DNA of 7,268 nt from Chitinophagales bacterium (GTDB lineage: Bacteria > Bacteroidota > Bacteroidia > Chitinophagales > UBA2359). Within the stretch, counting starts at the first letter, position 1. Each line of letters begins with the position of its first letter. The DNA lies in NCBI GenBank assembly GCA_020631035.1, contig JAHDIA010000309.1, forward strand, positions 1-7,268, written 5' to 3'. The notes beneath the pieces were generated by a model, which had not been told where the DNA came from, did no database searches, and was given only the letters and a program-made list of their open reading frames with translations. Shown here piece by piece: positions 6,572 through 7,268 of the stretch. A program made the position numbers and the translations under genes.

Positions 6572-6598
6572 TAAATAGTCCAATCTATAGACTATTTA
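6572..6598. promoter_or_regulatory. 9-bp perfect dyad in the gap between the last two genes
   Basis: TAAATAGTC (6572-6580) and GACTATTTA (6590-6598) are exact reverse complements around a 9-nt spacer. It lies 47 bases after one stop codon and about 65 before the next ATG, so it could be a weak terminator of the upstream gene or an operator of the downstream one. No U-run follows on the plus strand. Confidence 0.45.
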
Positions 6599-6608
6599 CA
6601 TATCCAAA

Positions 6609-6625
6609 TCGTATTTTATATACGA
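6609..6625. promoter_or_regulatory. 6-bp dyad upstream of the beta-barrel gene
   Basis: TCGTAT (6609-6614) and ATACGA (6620-6625) are perfect reverse complements around TTTAT, 40 bases before the ATG at 6665. An operator or leader hairpin is possible, but the short stem in AT-rich DNA limits confidence. Confidence 0.3.
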
Positions 6626-6664
6626 AACAACTAGTCATTTATTCATCATTTCAAATTCTGAAAA

Positions 6665-7243
6665 ATGCACACATCTAAATTATTGTTGCCCTTAATGAGT
6701 TTGCTTTTTTTGTGTGGTACATATCTCAATGCCCAAGTGGAACAATTTTCTTTTGGCTTATTAAATGCTTCACAAGAGCTAATTTACAAACAACAAAGCC
6801 TTTCTCCTGCCCTCCAAAACCTAAGCATCAACACCAAGCAAAACAAACGAAAAGCAGTAGCGGCTGCCCCCGTTTTAGGAAACATCGAAGACCGATTCAG
6901 TTTGATGCTCAATATTCGGGCTTTTACCCAAGCTGAACCCATAGATGACGAAAATGACGCCTTGTACAATTTGGCAGATGTAACTGCTTTTAGCCTCAAT
7001 TTACGTTTGTTCAATATTAGACAATGGGCATTCAGAATTGGAGCAGGTTATCAAGATATTGATTATGATATTTCTCAGGGCTTGCAACATCCTGATTACA
7101 ATGCCCTTCGTAGAGACTATTTGTTGTTTTTAGGCATCGAAAAACATTTTCAGTTGCCGATTGTAGACATTTATCCTGGCATCATTGTGCCCATTGTTTA
7201 TGTCGGAGACGATGAAATTGAAACCGATAAAGGACAATATTGA
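6665..7243 (+). CDS. putative outer-membrane beta-barrel protein, probably truncated by a frameshift
   Basis: The frame gives 192 aa. Residues 1-24 are a signal peptide (hydrophobic core LLLPLMSLLFL, likely cut around NAQ). The mature part shows alternating hydrophobic strands separated by acidic turns: RFSLMLNIRAFTQ, AFSLNLRLFNI, WAFRIGAGYQDIDYDI, YLLFLGIEKHF and IYPGIIVPIVYVGDDE. This pattern suggests an outer-membrane beta-barrel, although the family is not identified. It stops in mid-pattern at TGA 7241-7243. From about 7233 the +1 frame reads DNIENGQLDASI and stays open to the window's end at 7268, continuing the acidic loop sensibly. A one-base insertion in AAAGGA (7229-7234) would explain this. 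The stop may be a real truncation, a sequencing error, or the true end. Confidence 0.65.
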   Translation: MHTSKLLLPLMSLLFLCGTYLNAQVEQFSFGLLNASQELIYKQQSLSPALQNLSINTKQNKRKAVAAAPVLGNIEDRFSLMLNIRAFTQAEPIDDENDALYNLADVTAFSLNLRLFNIRQWAFRIGAGYQDIDYDISQGLQHPDYNALRRDYLLFLGIEKHFQLPIVDIYPGIIVPIVYVGDDEIETDKGQY

Positions 7244-7268
7244 GAATGGACAATTGGATGCTAGTATT

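Noticed and set aside
1..7268. CRISPR arrays, tRNA or rRNA genes, transposases
   Set aside because: No regularly spaced short repeats, no cloverleaf or rRNA-like sequence, and no transposase motifs were seen by eye.

Overview
The window is AT-rich, uses non-Shine-Dalgarno starts and contains TAnnTTTG-like -7 elements. Two downstream proteins have signal peptides ending in Gln-type sites. Together this suggests a Bacteroidota bacterium, probably a marine or Saprospiria/Cytophagia-like lineage; the finer placement is a guess. All convincing genes are on the plus strand.

Layout: 1-261 shows no gene. At 262-484 lies a GC-richer structured repeat (copy A). 485-990 is a long AT-rich leader region with small dyads and a recurring ATTAAGGTA motif. 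991-1533 encodes a 180-aa protein with a textbook double-glycine leader followed almost directly by a Hedgehog/intein (Hint) autoprocessing domain. A strong 43-nt hairpin (1558-1600) separates it from 1679-3877, a peptidase-containing ABC transporter (C39 peptidase, six-helix membrane domain, ATPase). The transporter gene overlaps 3864-5162, an HlyD-type periplasmic adaptor. A second copy of the repeat (copy B, 5193-5435) follows, so the export cassette is bracketed by same-orientation repeats. Two genes for exported proteins of unknown function follow: 5484-6524, and 6665-7243, a probable outer-membrane beta-barrel fragment that looks frameshifted near 7232.

How the genes may work together: the C39 domain should cut the 991 product after Gly14-Gly15 while the ABC transporter and HlyD adaptor export it. 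The outer-membrane channel (TolC type) is not in the window and would have to be supplied elsewhere. The Hint domain begins at Cys26 in a Gly-Cys-Phe context like that of Hedgehog proteins and lacks the usual C-terminal His-Asn. The expected chemistry is therefore N-terminal thioester formation, releasing or transferring the 10-residue segment PIDPFALIDG. A double-processed short peptide, or a secreted Hint enzyme carrying one, is the most interesting hypothesis here. It is inferred from motifs only.
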